Shown one piece after another: positions 32,366-45,640 of a stretch of DNA of 64,000 nt. Source of the stretch: Apricaphanius iberus. Its lineage: Eukaryota; Chordata; Actinopteri; Cyprinodontiformes; Aphaniidae. The stretch covers positions 434,001 to 498,000 of the forward strand of contig JAPXFQ010000364.1 in assembly GCA_028564705.1 (NCBI GenBank), in the 5' to 3' direction. The position numbers and the translations under genes were made by a program. The notes beneath the pieces were generated by a model, which did not search any database, was not told the origin of the DNA, and worked only from the letters and a program-made list of their open reading frames with translations. Position 1 is the first letter of the stretch, and each line of letters begins with the position of its first letter.

Positions 32366-33711
32366 GTCAAGTTTAAAGTCATGACAAGTCTGGGAGGGGT
32401 ACATTTTTATATTACTCATCTGTTAGGATGTAATATAAACTTTAAATGATGGATAAGAAGGGGCATGTCCTTTTGATTGACATGTCTCGAATGAGCCATC
32501 ACCGCTAGCACTGTTGGCTAGCCTTGGCCTCACGTTAACAGTCTTAGCATTCTTGTTTCTCTGAACTTGACCATCAATCTAGATGCAATATTAATTTGTG
32601 TTCAGATGTAATTTGTCCCCTTATAGAACAAAAGTGGCTTGCACTGGTATTTATTACACTAAGACTGTTCAAGACGTTTATGCTGCATTTTCATAATTTC
32701 TTTTTTTTTTAGGTTAGTAAAATATTCCAGCTATGCATTTAAGATAATGCTGCATGATCAAAAATAGGTTGAAATTATGACACTTCTCCCTTACATATTG
32801 ATTAAATAATATTTACATAGTCTTAGTGAAAGTTATAGAACAGGGTTGCCAATTTTATTTTTCCTCACAGGGCCAAAAATTAAAACCTATCAGAGGGCCA
32901 AGGGCCAAATGTAATATTTTATGCGAAATACAAATACCAATACTTAAGAAGAGCAAAGTCCCTTTATTTGCTTAAGATTCCTCTTTGTGTAAATTACAAA
33001 AATTGACAAGTCATATTTATCCATTAAAAACACTTATGAACTTTATTTGATAGATTTAGCATTGATGTCAGTGAAAAAATATTCTTCCTCCCCTGTTTTC
33101 ATACCACTGACGATGACGCTCCATGTTGATAATAGCTGCTTAAGCTAGCAGACAGCATCATAACCCACAAACTTGGAAATAGTGGATCATATATAAATAG
33201 ATTACCTTTTTTGGTTTTATAAAGTGAGCAAATGTAGATATGTGCAACCCCCTTGGAGTTTTTTTGTAATTCAATTTTACTCCTAAATTCTGATATTTCT
33301 ATTATAATGTAAGCACCATGTGTGAGGACTATATGCAGCCCAATAAATACTCATTGAGCCATTTAACCACAAACGGTATCAACATATGAAGAATATTTAT
33401 ATTCCACATTTAACTGACTGTCCAAAAGTACAGACACTTTTATGTAATACCCAGGGCAAACACCTGGTAAGTCAAACTGAATGACTTGAGGGGCCAACTA
33501 TGTGTGATGTAGCCAAGATGGCAGTGGTGGGTACAATATAGCGCTTTAGAAACCTACGGTGATGTCACGGAGACTTTTTCCATCTACATACATGTAGCAG
33601 CAATGCATGCCTCCATCTAAAGGGAAATATTCTTGGTGTACTTATCCTGAAATACTTATGGAATAACTCTTTATTTGCATGCCGTTAAAAATTGCTATAA
33701 ACACAAGAATA
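32366..33711. other. Spacer, no recognised gene
   Basis: AT-rich DNA with short frames only; 32850-33100 has text resembling an old repeat but not identified. Confidence 0.45.
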
Positions 33712-34097
33712 CCGTATTTCACTACTATAAGCCGCTACTTCGCAACACTGAGCCATGCGGCTTAAATAGGTGCGGGTTATTTATTTTATCAGCTAAAGGC
33801 CACTAGAGGAACTCATTGATCTATGGGTTGTCCAAGTTACGTCCTTCACCTTAAGGGATACTTGGCCTTTAGAAGACCGGAAACGAAAGAGAGACAAAGA
33901 GAGGAGGAAGTTTGTATGAAAAATGAAAGCAAATGTGGAACAGACAGACGTTATGAGAGGGGGGCAGTTTGCAAAAAAACAAGTTTTCATGCACAAATCC
34001 TCATTCTGGAAAACAGACGAAGACATAGATATGATACCACTTTTAAGTTAAAGGCAGTCGATCTGGCTTTTAAAGAAGGAAATAAAGTGACTTAATC
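33712..34097 (+). mobile_element. pogo/Tigger-like relic
   Basis: Begins ACCGTATTTCACTACTATAA and GCCGCTACTT, a start that I know from fish pogo-like repeats, continues GCGGCTTAAATAGGTGCGGG, and carries YDTTFKLKAVDLAFKEGNKVT (34032-34095), which fits the N-terminal helix-turn-helix of pogo/Tigger or jerky-type transposases. The rest of the transposase is absent. Confidence 0.55.
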
Positions 34098-34356
34098 TTT
34101 CGTTAGCAGCACTGAATCAATGGAGAGAGACGTTGGCGACACTAGCATTAAGAATGGTCCCAATACAATAAGAGAGAAAAAATTCAACATAAATTTTTAA
34201 ATAATGTTGAATGCTTTTGACGATTTTAGAAAACACCAAGATAATATTCTGTAAATCTGTTGTAATCTTATTGAAAAATTTTAAAAGCGCTTTGTGTGTC
34301 GACATTTTTCTCTAAATCCATGTTGGTGATGAACAAAATAAAATTATCAGACAATA

Positions 34357-34975
34357 ATGGGGAAGACTGCGCAGAAAGCCATCAATGACACCCTCCACAA
34401 GGAGGGAAAACCTCAAAAGGTAATTGGAAAAGAAGTTGTATTTTCCCAAAGTGTTGTATCTAAGCACAATAATAGAAATTTATTTGGAAGTGAAAAGTGT
34501 GGAAGAAAAAGGTGCACAAACAGCAGGGATGATCCAGCCTGGAGATGGTTGTCAGAAAAAGACCATTCAAAAGTAGTGGAGACCTTCACAATGTGCTTCA
34601 AGAGCCACCACACACGGACGGATCCTGGACCTGGAGGAGAGCAAATGAGCTTTATTAAGTCCAGAGTCAACACAGTCATCTACATGGACATTTTGGAGCA
34701 CTTCATGCTTTCTTTTGCAGAGAAGCTTTATGGAGATGCTGACTTAATTTTCCAGTAGAACTTTGTATATGCTGTCAAAAATACCAAATCCTGGTTCATT
34801 GACCATGGGATTACTGTGCTTGATTGACCAGCAAACCCTTCTGACCTGAACGGCATATAGGATCTATGGGGTATTCTAATAGAAAAATGAAAGACATTAG
34901 ACAGAACAATGCATCAGAACTGAAGGCCGCTATTGAGGCATCCTGGTGGGGTTCCATAACACCTCAGAGGTCAAA
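34357..34975 (+). pseudogene. Tc1-like transposase relic
   Basis: Decayed cut-and-paste transposase. N-terminal helix-turn-helix trace (KVIGKEVVFSQSVVSKH, then KCGRKRCTNSRDD, 34357-34560), a middle deletion, then NTVIYMDILEHFMLSFAEKL, and after a stop a C-terminal part with ITVLD.PANPSDLNGI.DLWG, matching the DLNPIENLW end of the DD34E catalytic core. Several stops interrupt it. It follows the pogo-like relic by about 260 bp but is a separate element. Confidence 0.75.
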
Positions 34976-37453
34976 TCAAAGAAATATGACACCTTTAAAA
35001 GTCCCAAAGTACAAAAAACATACATCTGTCATAAAGTAAATAATTTTCTCCTTATTGTACATATGGTAATGTCATCAAGCCATCTCAGAAACAATTATTT
35101 TAGTCATTTAACTGTAATTCAGCTAGAGCATTCTGTTTTAACTCATTTTACAGGTACAGTAAGCTCAAACTCTCAAAAGATCAAGTTAATTGCACCTCCC
35201 GCAGTGCACAGGTGCACATTGTATTCAGAAACTTAAATCTTGCATAACACTCATCTGTAAAACTCGGTCTCAGATGAGCTTTCGATCACATTATGGTAAT
35301 ACAACTGTCTGAAACTGATTGTGAGCATTTTTTGATGCAGGTCTTCTAGAATTGACTCCCACTAGATGGCAGTGAAGCACTTCATCACAACATCCGGTTT
35401 GCCTGCCCCGGTGTCACTGTTGGTTTGTTCTTGGTTTCTTTATCTTTTCTCAGATCCTTCTTTCCTATTGTAGCACAGGCAGATAAAACCTGCCAGTGCA
35501 GACTGGTATCATATAGTGATCTGTTGCTGCTGAAAGCACATGGATAGTTAGAGCAGAGATAGAGAAAGTGGAAAGAGGGAGAGAAAAAGGAAGTGGGATG
35601 AGAGGACACAGAGAAGGAAAGAAGAGAAGAGATAGAAAAGAGGGTTAGCAGGGGAGTAATTGGCCTAAGACATGCTGCTAATGCAGCTTCACCTTCATTG
35701 TATTCTTTCTTCAAGCACTACTTATCCTCCCCCTTCTTTCTTGCCTGTAGAGTCCACATACCCAGTTTTCACCCTCCCTTCCTGATTTCCTCCTACCTTA
35801 TTCGTTCTTTTCTACTTCTTGACTCTTACCACACTCATTCAGAGCATTTTCTGTTCTACTTCACATTCTCAAGTTCCCTTGCTCACACTTTCTTTTCTCA
35901 GCTTTGCATACAGCACCTCTTGTTTGTCTCTATCTGACACCTACAGAGACTGAGCATTGGCAATGAGCACCAAAAGGTTAAAGAGCACAAGTGCTCCCAC
36001 AGGGACTTCTGGTCCGTATTGACCTCTTTGTGTTACTTGGTACTTAGATGAGGGAGCAGTGAAAAAATGTTTTATGCAATATTTTTACTATTTGTTTTGG
36101 GCTCAAACTAAAAATAAAATTTCAGATTATGTCTTTATTTGTTTGAGTAATCAGTTTTCTCTGTGTAATTATTTTTCTTCAATTTACTTTTTGTCAATGT
36201 TTCTTGCATTTAATGTATTACATCTTTTTAATTCAATTTCATTATTCAACACAACTTCTATCAGGAGCACCAAACGAATATAATACCGTCATGTAGCTTT
36301 TTTCCCATGGCATCTTGCGTTTTATAACTCTAAGCAACAAAACCAGTTCACTTGTTTTAGCTCTCTCTAATAAAACCTCGTCAGCAACATTTAGGAAAAT
36401 TAAATATTGTAACTCATATCGTAGAAGTTTCTTCAAAGAGTTGGTATACATAGGGATGGCTGTGGGCAGGTACGACCTCCTTTAGCAGTTTGTATTACAG
36501 CAAATCTGAAGAAGCATCTGACTAAAAACAACGCTGTTGTCACAGACTCATGGGATGGTCAGGTCAGTGCATAGTGTTTTTCATTTAATGCATAATCCTT
36601 CTGTGCACCATCATCCTCCAAAGTCCCCCAAAACAGACCTAGCCCTCTTTATCAAGTTGTTGTGCTACGTAACATACTGATTCTGATGTTGTTACCGTAA
36701 TAGATGATGGCAAACGATATTGCAATATCCACAACAGATTTACAGAAGATAGGCTACACAGAATCTTGCTAAGAACATGGGAGGATTGAAGCTCCCTCGA
36801 GAAATGCAGCTACTCTGTCTCTTCTAGAAGACAGCTTCACTATTGCATCTCCAGTCTTGTCTGTTCTTCTCTACCACATCTACCTCTTTTTCCACATTTC
36901 CCTGTTTCTTCCTATTTTATAATAATCTCCTTTGTTTTGTTTATGTCTAAGACATGAGACAAATTATAAAAAAATCCACAAAATACATCAAAATGGTTGA
37001 CAATTTTATGCATTCATTTCCCATTCCTGGTACACCCAACAACTGCACCCAAAAGTCATCATATTTTTTCTGCAGAAGACAGGACTCTGACTTTTGGTGG
37101 ATGTCAGATCAACTAACTCAACTAAACTGCGCCAATTCGCATTGCGTATCATCTAAAAGATCTACCCCACATACATGATCCATCTCACAAGCTTTGGTCT
37201 CTGTCAGTTGGTCATACTTTCAGGCAGCAGAGGTGAAAGCATAGAGCTTGATTCTTATAGTGCATCCTGCTTTGTTCAGACAACAGTGGGTTTGTTGAAT
37301 TAAATGGTGGTGATGGTGATTTCAGTTTCAACTCCTCTGCAATAAGCACACTATTGTTTTGTCTTTGCTTACTTTGGTGGCCAATGTGAGTTTCTCCAGG
37401 GCTTGCATGATTTGGGGATGTCAGGGTGGGATGATAAATACAAATACAAATAT
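34976..37453. other. Spacer with a polypurine tract
   Basis: No gene recognised in 2.5 kb. 35557-35650 is a GA-rich purine run. Other frames are short and low-complexity. Confidence 0.5.
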
Positions 37454-37926
37454 TGTGGTAGAAATCTAGGTGTCTGAGAGGCCTCGGATGAGAAAATAAA
37501 ACAAAGTGTCAGCTATATTCGTACATAGTTTATTTTACGTGCACGGAGGGCCTCCTGCTGAGAACCCTGAGGCTTCAGCACAGATGCATCGGTATATATA
37601 TTAGTCAGCCACACCCTATTGAATCAGCTTCTGACCGATCATTACATCATACAGATGATTTCATTGATAATCAAACAGAAGAGGAAGTGTCATTTCAGTA
37701 GTCAACAGTAAACAATCAGGAGATAGTTTCACTGGACAATCAGAATATAGATAACAATAATGGACACTTTGTATAATACTGAGAAAGAAATATGTTGTTG
37801 GAGAAGCATCTCACTGATCTGTTTGGTGTTGTCTACACAGAGGTTTATATAGGCAATAATTCTTCATAAAACTAAGAAAATTATGAACAACGGTGAGCAT
37901 CTTCTTCATAAAACTATCCTACAACA
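37454..37926 (-). repeat. Probable solo LTR
   Basis: 473 bp that, on the minus strand, starts TGTTGTAGGATAG and ends TTTCTACCACA, giving the TG...CA ends with a short inverted repeat (7 of 8). A TATA-like ATATATATA lies near 37600 and AATAAA near 37528-37533, in the right order for U3-R-U5. No target-site duplication matches, and no internal coding sequence is next to it. Confidence 0.45.
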
Positions 37927-37969
37927 GAGTGTCTTCAATTGGAAGCTTCCTTAAATTAAATAAGTATGA

Positions 37970-38030
37970 ACCAAAACAACATGTAATTTCCCTATGGTAT
38001 CAATAAAGTATTTTTTGATTTAAATTGAAT
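37970..38030 (+). repeat. LINE 3' tail fragment
   Basis: TTTCCCTATGGTATCAATAA then AGTATTTTTTGATTT, the common 3' end of fish L2/Rex1-type LINEs. Confidence 0.5.
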
Positions 38031-38644
38031 TTGATCTTCTCTCCATGGCTGCTACAGTCCCTCCCAGTTTGTAGCCTCAAAACAACCAAACAAAGCTTTG
38101 TCAGCTTTGGGTATGGATGTTTTAAAACTTATTTTTATTGCATGTTACCTCTGGAGAAGAAAATGAGACTATGTTGTGATTTGCTGAGAGGAGTAGACTT
38201 CGCAGACTTTAGCATTCGTTTACTATATTTTTGACTTTATTCCAACAGAAGAATGTCAGAAATGGCGCGGTTCGCCAACTAGTGTCATGGATTCAAACGT
38301 TCTTCATTTAATATTTTAATAGTCTGAGTGACATTTAAACTGGGACACAACTCTCAGCTCTGGCTGAGCCATTAGTCTGATTACTGCCAAAAACTCAATA
38401 TAGATGTACATGTAAACATACTGACTGTAAGTGTAGCAGAAAATGACCAGATAACATGACAGATGGATTATCTCAGCAAAGGAGAAGTGCTCACTATCAC
38501 AGATTTAGACAGATTTGGGAACAATAATTGAGAGTAAGGGTTATTTTGTGTTTGTATAAAATGTTTCAGATGTTTGAGTTCATCTCATAAAAAATTAGAT
38601 CAAAAATAAAAGTGATGCATTTATATTTTGTTGAGTGTAGAATC

Positions 38645-39560
38645 AGAATCAGAAAGGATTTATTACCAAATTTTGGGTAGATTTACAACATTAGGAAATT
38701 GCTGCGGTACTTGGTACAAACATACGAGAAAAGACAAACACTTAAATAAGAATCAATATAAAATGTGCTAAACAGATTGATATATACAGACAATATACAG
38801 TGCAGGTAACGATCAGTGCAAATCAGACAGGTGCAGAGGAACACAATATGGGTCATGTAACTGATACAGATCAGGCGGTGGGAACAGTCTTAAACCCAGT
38901 ATGCTTCTCCGACCGCAAATTTGCACTCAGACGCAGACGTATTGACAGAGACGTTTTCTGTTTATAGTACTCCGCTCTTCCACTCCATTCTCTTTTGTTT
39001 TTTCAGTGTTGCTCGACCAGGACAGCAGGGGGTGCTAAGTTTTCCTGGCGTCTCTGCCTACTATCACACAGCGCTGCTTCTAGGCTTGTGAACACATTTC
39101 TTCCTACGGTCATAGAATATTGTAGAAACACATGGGAAAAAAACACAGCAGCCAGTTTTGTTGTTTTCCTACACCTACTTGTGTTCAAAATCGCCAAAGG
39201 AACACATTAGATAAGTTATCCTTTCAATATAAGGCAGGTAGTGGCCAAACGCTGCATTAAATACTGATTACAGCGACTATAGAGCCCCGTTCTGGTGATG
39301 TGATCTGTGGCTGTTACTGAAACTGACCAATCAGATGCATATGCTCTCCGTTGGTGGAGACGGATAGTTTGGGCCTCTACTCGTGCGTTCTTGCGTAGGT
39401 GACGGAGAGCCCTTGCGTTAATGGATAATGGCGTTGCGTCAATACGTCTCTGTCAAAACGCAGAAGCATAAACTAGGCTTTAGGGTTATTGTTCATGATT
39501 CCGACAGTAGAGGGGAAGAAACTAGTGTGGTAGCATGTCCTGGATAATATAATCTGTTGT
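38645..39560 (-). repeat. L2-type LINE 3' UTR, minus, split by a MITE
   Basis: Left part 38645-38889 begins AATCAGAATCAGAAAGG (reverse of a (CTGATT)n tail). Right part 39483-39560 contains TTCCGACAGTAGAGGGGAAG, a familiar stretch of fish LINE 3' UTRs. The two become continuous if 38893-39482 is removed. Confidence 0.6.
38893..39479. mobile_element. Harbinger-type MITE nested in LINE, 587 bp
   Basis: Ends AACCCAGTATGCTTCT and, read inward from the right, AGCCTAGTTTATGCTTCTGC form imperfect terminal inverted repeats. Both sides are flanked by TTA (38890-38892, 39480-39482), the 3-bp target of PIF/Harbinger or ISL2EU-like elements. ACGTATTGACAGAGACG-like text recurs near both ends. No transposase. 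Confidence 0.65.
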
Positions 39561-39639
39561 CGACAAGCATGGCTAATCTTTTGCTTTCTTACTTAAATAT
39601 GAATTTGAAATTTTTCAAATGACACACTTGTTATGTTAG

Positions 39640-39990
39640 CTTGGTGGATCAGTCCATTTTCTACAGTATATTGCTTAATGTTTGCAGGGTTGCAGTCAAG
39701 CTGGAGCCTATGTCCAGGGAGAGAGATGATGTACACCCTGGACAGTTCGCTAACCCTTCACAGGGCAACATGTAGAAACACATCACAAACAACCATGCAT
39801 GCGCACACTAACACCTGAGGATAATTTAACAATATCAATTAAATATGTTAGGCTTACCTGGAAGAAACCTACACATGCAGAGGGAGAACATGCAAACTTC
39901 ATGCAGAAGGACACCAGGTTGGGATTTAAACCCAGAACCTTCTTGCTGTAAGGCAAAAGTGCTGCCAACTGCACCACTGTGCAACCCCTT
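39640..39990 (-). mobile_element. tRNA-derived SINE, diverged copy
   Basis: Same family as 49660-50023: shared GGGTTTAAATCCCAACCTGG-type B-box region in reverse, AACATGCAAACTTCATGCAG, CTTCTTGCTGTAAGGC and ACTGCACCACTGTGC. Strongly mutated; no duplication flanks found. Confidence 0.7.
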
Positions 39991-42690
39991 CGTGGAGCTG
40001 ATGAGTTAAATCTAGCTAGGGGTTGATAAGGTTAAACAGTTTCCACATACAACTATCCCTAGGCTTTGTTTAAAGCAACTTGAAAAGCACTCTGAGAGCT
40101 GAGACCTTCACCGAAGCACCTCACTCAGCCCAACCCCCAAGCCCTGATCCGGATCACTCCCAAATTGTAATCGCTAGTTCCTGCTCTCAATGCAGACATT
40201 TCCTGAAAATGTAATCAAAATCTGTCTAAGTTGTTTTGAGTCATGTTTCTTACAAACAGGCAAACCTGCGCAAAAACATAACCTCCTTGGCAGAGGTAAA
40301 TATCACGTTTTCTGAGTACATAGTCGCTTTATCAAGCAAAAATGATCTTGATGAAATCCACCTATATCATTATTTTATCTTTCAGGCTGATAGTGTGCAA
40401 ATTTACAGCTTAACCTAGTACACAATTCAATTCACCTTCATTTTTGGCTCCATTTGCTAAAATACAGGGAATTTTTCAGATTTGATATTGATGGGGTAGC
40501 CTTCAACAATGTTTGGAAGATAATAAATGCTTGTTTTGGCACCTTTATTATCTTAACATATTATAAAATATCAGGAAGAGTTTTATACTGCTGAGTTACT
40601 GAATGTGTGCTAAACCCAACTGTAGCCTAACACAAGTAATGTCTTTGCCAGTTCTAAATCAGGTTTGATGAAAATTCACCATATTTTTAGGTATCACCTG
40701 TTAGTTAAACATTGATGTATTATATTTTTGCTTTCATGTGCTGGCAACAGTATATTTGGTTTGAGTTAATTTAATCTTTGTTTGCTCTAGAATGAAATGT
40801 GTCAACATCGTTTTAGAGGAGTGAATCGTATTGTCTTTTATTCCATCAATGTATCTAAAATGTAACTAAAATGAGTGAGACTGGAGACAGACAACTCTCT
40901 CAAAGATGAAAGCTGAACAAAAGTGTGAATATTATGATATGACTTTTTCTCAATAATGTTCATCCTTTGCATGTCTGAATCAACTTGTTACAATAGCAAA
41001 CATGCAATCGGCATCTATCAAGTAAAAAATCAACAGACTGCTGTGCTTTTGTTTTTGATTGACTTTTTAGAAAGCTTTAAAAAAGAAAAAAAATCCAAGT
41101 AGAGTCCTACCAGCAAACATCAAGGCATTGAAGCATGAAATGCACCATGTATACACTGGATGAGTCAATTAGACATAGGATTTAATAAGTATTGGCTTCT
41201 CCCTACTCCTTTTTGAAATGAATATAAAAATTCAGGTTTTTAATGCTTCAGTATGATTCCTACTATTTTATTTTCACTCAGTCAAAAGTTTTTTTTTACA
41301 TGTTTGAAATAAAGATTTCATTCAGACAATAAAAAATATTAAAATAAGCGGTAGATACTACCATCTGATTTTAATACTTATGAAATAATGAATACATTTT
41401 ATGTTACTTACTATCCCACCAACATAAAGTTCAATAGCAAAATAATTTAATTCCAAAGCAGGTATTATCTTGAAATTATAGTGAATGAATATTATTAGAA
41501 TATAAACTAAAAGCTAATGTTTTTAACAGGGCTCCCTGGATCTTTTCAAAACATAAATTTGACAACAGATTGATACAAAAATGGCTTAAAAACTTTGGTT
41601 TTAAGTGTGGCAAATTGTTTGCCATTGCAGCATAAATTCAGTGTTGTTTTGTAAGGACACTAAAAGCTTTGCAGGCAAGAGAAGGAGCATATTCCCCAAT
41701 TGTACTTTATTGTGTTTGCTTACAATCTGCTCCTCACCTGTGCATCAGCCTCTTGGAAAAATGTGTGTTTTCATATCAGTGCCTCGAAACTTCAAACTGC
41801 AAAGTTGTCTGGCAACATGTACAACTGCCCTGTTCTTTTAGCTGAACAACAATGCACAGCGTCCAGGCACACATAACTTGCCTATGTGACTTCCACATAC
41901 TATGGAAGAATAGATTTATGCCTTTCTCCTACCATTTCTATGCTTTTCTCCAACCCAGTTTTGTCTTTTAAACAGACTTAAAAGTTGTACGATTTTGGAA
42001 TTGACAGTGAAAATAATAGTTTTCTAAACAGATTCCAACAACATCCCCCTACCCATTCCCCTATTACATACGCACCAAACAACAATCATAGACACACAGA
42101 CATAATTGGACCCAGCACAGCAGTCACAAGGGGGGACCCATCTGGAGGGGTTGTTTATGTGTGTATCTGTGTGTTTGTATCTGTGTGTTATAAGGTACAT
42201 TTCTCTTGCAGTGCACCCCTTAGGCCCTGGGCTACATTTGCTCCCATCCATCAGCCAGATGAGCTGGGTCCTTTTACTGCTGCTGACAACATGGGGAAAA
42301 AAATAAAGTCAAACAATATATTTATTTGTAGATTAGAGCACAAATCAATAACCCCTTTTATGGGGAAAGGGTAATGCTACTGATGGAAACAGATGGCTCT
42401 GAAATTAGTTTTTAATAATGAGAGCATTAGATATTTTTCAACAAGGAAAAGGGTTCTTTCTACTTAAACTCCACTGTAATCATCTTTCATTATGTTTCTT
42501 TAAAGGGGTGTATTATGGGTGCGACAGTTAAATATGTATGCTCTCCAGTGTATAAAACAGAGGTTGCATGTTTGTATTGAGGTAGTGTTGTTTGTTGTGG
42601 AACTATGCATCCATCAGCTTGCTTTTTAGTAATCTGTGCTTTTAGAATAGCTTCCTAGCTGTCACCTTCCACATTACAGAGTATATATTT
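39991..42690. other. Spacer, no recognised feature
   Basis: AT-rich 2.7 kb; open frames are short and without domains. Confidence 0.5.
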
Positions 42691-42694
42691 ACTG

Positions 42695-42738
42695 TGCGTG
42701 TGTGTGTGTGTGGGTGTGTGTGTGTGTGTGTGTGTGTC
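42695..42738. repeat. (GT)n microsatellite
   Basis: GT repeats with single interruptions. Confidence 0.95.
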
Positions 42739-42739
42739 C

Positions 42740-44935
42740 AGCCATCTTTGTTAGGGATTATTTCTTATTTACATGGCATGGGTGTGAATATGTTTCCAAT
42801 ATTGTTTGTGTTTGGGCCAGGCAATGTTAATCAGATGTTTACAAGTGCTGCATAGTAAATGCTTTTCCACGTTAAGGCTGAACAAGCTTCAGAGAACACA
42901 TTGTCATTTGTCAGAATGGAGCCACACTTCAGATTAGCACAGTTTCACTGGAAGATGTCCAAAAACGTAAAAATTTTCTGTAACAACAAAATGCAATGCC
43001 AGATGTGTTATTTTTCACTGTAAGAACATTTAACTACAGAACATATGATTTTCGTCATTTTTAAAAAGCAGTATCGGTTAAATATTGTTACCTTTGCTAC
43101 ATCAAATGTACAGGAAAGTGTTTAAGGATTTTACAGTATTCAGAATGCTACCAATTATATGTCATTCTCTGCAGACTCACTCACTCTGCATGAGTCTTTT
43201 ATAAACACAGGAAGGTGGAAATCTTTGCAGGCGAAGCCTTGATTTTATTTCTTTTTACTTTAAAAACACTATTGCCCACCTACTATGTCAGGCTATACGC
43301 ATATTTCCACCTCAGTGGTGCACACCAAACAACTTCTCTCTAACCTGAAGACAGCAGTTGCTGATGTACCTCTATTTCCATACGACTCCCATTAGCTTTC
43401 AAGTGCCACTACTACCCATGTCTACTAGTCTGTCCATCACCCTAGGGAGTGCACACATCTCTTGAGCCTCCCTGTATTCTCCCCCCTGTTTCCTCTCACC
43501 AAACACTTTCTTAAAGGTCAGGCACCTGCAGGGCTGGGAAGAGGGAAAAACATGGAAAAAGGAGCTAAAGTGATGCCTCCAATTCTTAGATCACCGCTGG
43601 AAGTGGTGACTTTAGAGGCGTGACCATGCACATACGGTAGTAGCAGTTTAAAAGTTCTCATGTTTCCATGATTGGTCCTTGACCGGCCCTTGACTGGTAC
43701 GTGCCTGATCCGTCAAAGGTCCCTGACAGGTCCGTGGGGGTAATGTAATCCCCTGCTATGACGTCTTCAGTGAGGCCTCGCCCCCAAGGAGCCTGAGTGA
43801 AAACCAGCTGCAATGCCTCTTTTGTCCACGGGGAGGAGCAGTGATTTTAATGTTAATGATTTATTGACGTATCAGACTCACGGTATATAAATGTCATTAA
43901 AAAATGTTCCCCTATCTGTTCCTCTATGGTTTGCTGGTTTGTATGTAGCCTAAGTTTGAATGTCACTCAGAAACTCAGGGTTCAAATAGCCTACCACTGT
44001 AGTCTTATACCCAGATACAGTAGTTTTATAGCATAAGAGTGCTGTGTAATGTGAAACGTATGACAGTACTGTAGGCAATTAGCCTACGTTTTAGGTTTCA
44101 TAGGGTTAGGGAACCTGGCCGGGTTCGGGCTTAATTTCTATCATTTTCCACGGTCTCAGGACGGGCTTTAGTGGTCAGCTGAACATCTCAGCGCGATCAT
44201 TTATACTGTAATAAAGTGCTGCAGTGGGCCACTAACATTATTCCGACAATACCTGTCAAGATGTTGCAGGTACACTGCATGTGTCACGATGTGGAAGACC
44301 CACTCCTCTCAGATCAAAACAGAAAACATGCTTCGACTGCTGCGTTGCGCTCTCACAGAAAATACTGAAGTGTAAATGCACTATTATCCCAAGTTTCAAG
44401 TTGCAGAAGTCTCCTGCATTTATATAGCAGCTCCCTGATGGCCACAAGTCAGACAAAATCTCCTGAAATCTAGAGCAAGCGGTGAGAGCGCACACAGAGA
44501 CTCACACAGGCGAGACAGACTTTTACGCAACAGAAGCAAGTGGTTAAAGCTTCATATAGCTGCAGACAAAAAAAAAACAGATTATAAATCAACATGCCTT
44601 GAAATTATTCTTATTCATTTATAATTTTAAGTTTCAGGTAACAGGTCTATTTGACCGGAGTTTCAAACATTTGTCCAGTAAATTGATATACAGACATATG
44701 AGTCTTTGTAGCCTGGGTAATATTTATAAATTACAGTTTTTTCCCAACCACTTAAAAACCTGATAGTTTGTTGTTTGTTTTTTCAAACAGTGCATCCACC
44801 AGCGCAATTTTCATCCAGTCAGTCTCCAACTTTTAAGGCCAGATTACAGCTCTACTCTGAATCAACGTGTGATTCACAGATGTGATTTACCTGTGACTAA
44901 TAATGGTCATCTACCATTAATAATAAATGAAACTG
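42740..44935. other. Spacer, no recognised feature
   Basis: No gene recognised. 43670-43760 contains three related 'TGAC.GGTCC' phrases, perhaps a small decayed repeat. Confidence 0.45.
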
Positions 44936-45035
44936 TGAAGCTATAACTTTTTTTCTTCCATTTTTATTTAAACAAGCAAATTTCACACAGCACAGCAAAC
45001 CAAAAAAAAAAAAAATCACATTTTGAACGTTTTTT

Positions 45036-45180
45036 TTAACGGCAATAGCCAAGGCGCTGTGCCTCAGGGTCAGTCTTGCGGGGACTTCTCAGTCTCTCAT
45101 TTATTTTGTTTCTGACTCTTTGCCACTGGTCCCCAGACAGGTTAGGGAAGCGCTTTGAAACCTGTTGGTGGACCCGCTCC
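45036..45180 (-). other. Short unidentified open frame beside Tc1 relic
   Basis: Minus-strand translation includes VHQQVSKRFPNLSGDQWQRV and ends RLGYCR. The composition looks protein-like, but I do not recognise a family. Its start overlaps the opposite-strand transposase. Confidence 0.2.
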
Positions 45181-45199
45181 TTTATAATTTGAGGCAGTG

Positions 45200-45640
45200 G
45201 ACTTTTTCCGTTTGAGCCGCTCCAGAATGATTTCCCGGCAAGGAGCAGGTCCAATGGTAATCTTCGAGGGAATAATGGATCGAAAATACTTTGAAGAGAC
45301 CATCATTAAAGAACACGCCGCACCATACATAAGGACATATTTTGGGTCTGACCATCGCTTCTTCCAGGACAATGATCCAAAACACACCGCTGCTGGAGCG
45401 TACATGGCGTCTGAGGTGATCAACTGGATGAAAACTCCGCCAGAGTCACCAGACTTTAATCCCATTGAGCTTGTTTGGCACTCAATGAAAGATTTTATTC
45501 GGAAGGAGGCTAAGCCAGGTACCAAGCAGGAGCTTGTTGACACAAGAGTCAATGTGAACTTTTGCAACAGACTTATCACAGGACTGTCAAAAGTTGTGAG
45601 GTGTGTTATTGAAAACGAAGAGGGGCACAGTGGAAAATAA
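45200..45640 (+). pseudogene. Tc1-like transposase, C-terminal catalytic part
   Basis: An intact 147-codon frame covering the last two thirds of the DDE core: [17 protein letters not shown], then [15 protein letters not shown] (second Asp) and [20 protein letters not shown] (the final Glu region, 34 residues after the Asp as in DD34E), ending ENEEGHSGK. The N-terminal DNA-binding domains and first catalytic Asp are missing upstream. It differs in sequence from the relics at 34.4 and 59.5 kb, so it represents another Tc1 family. Confidence 0.85.
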
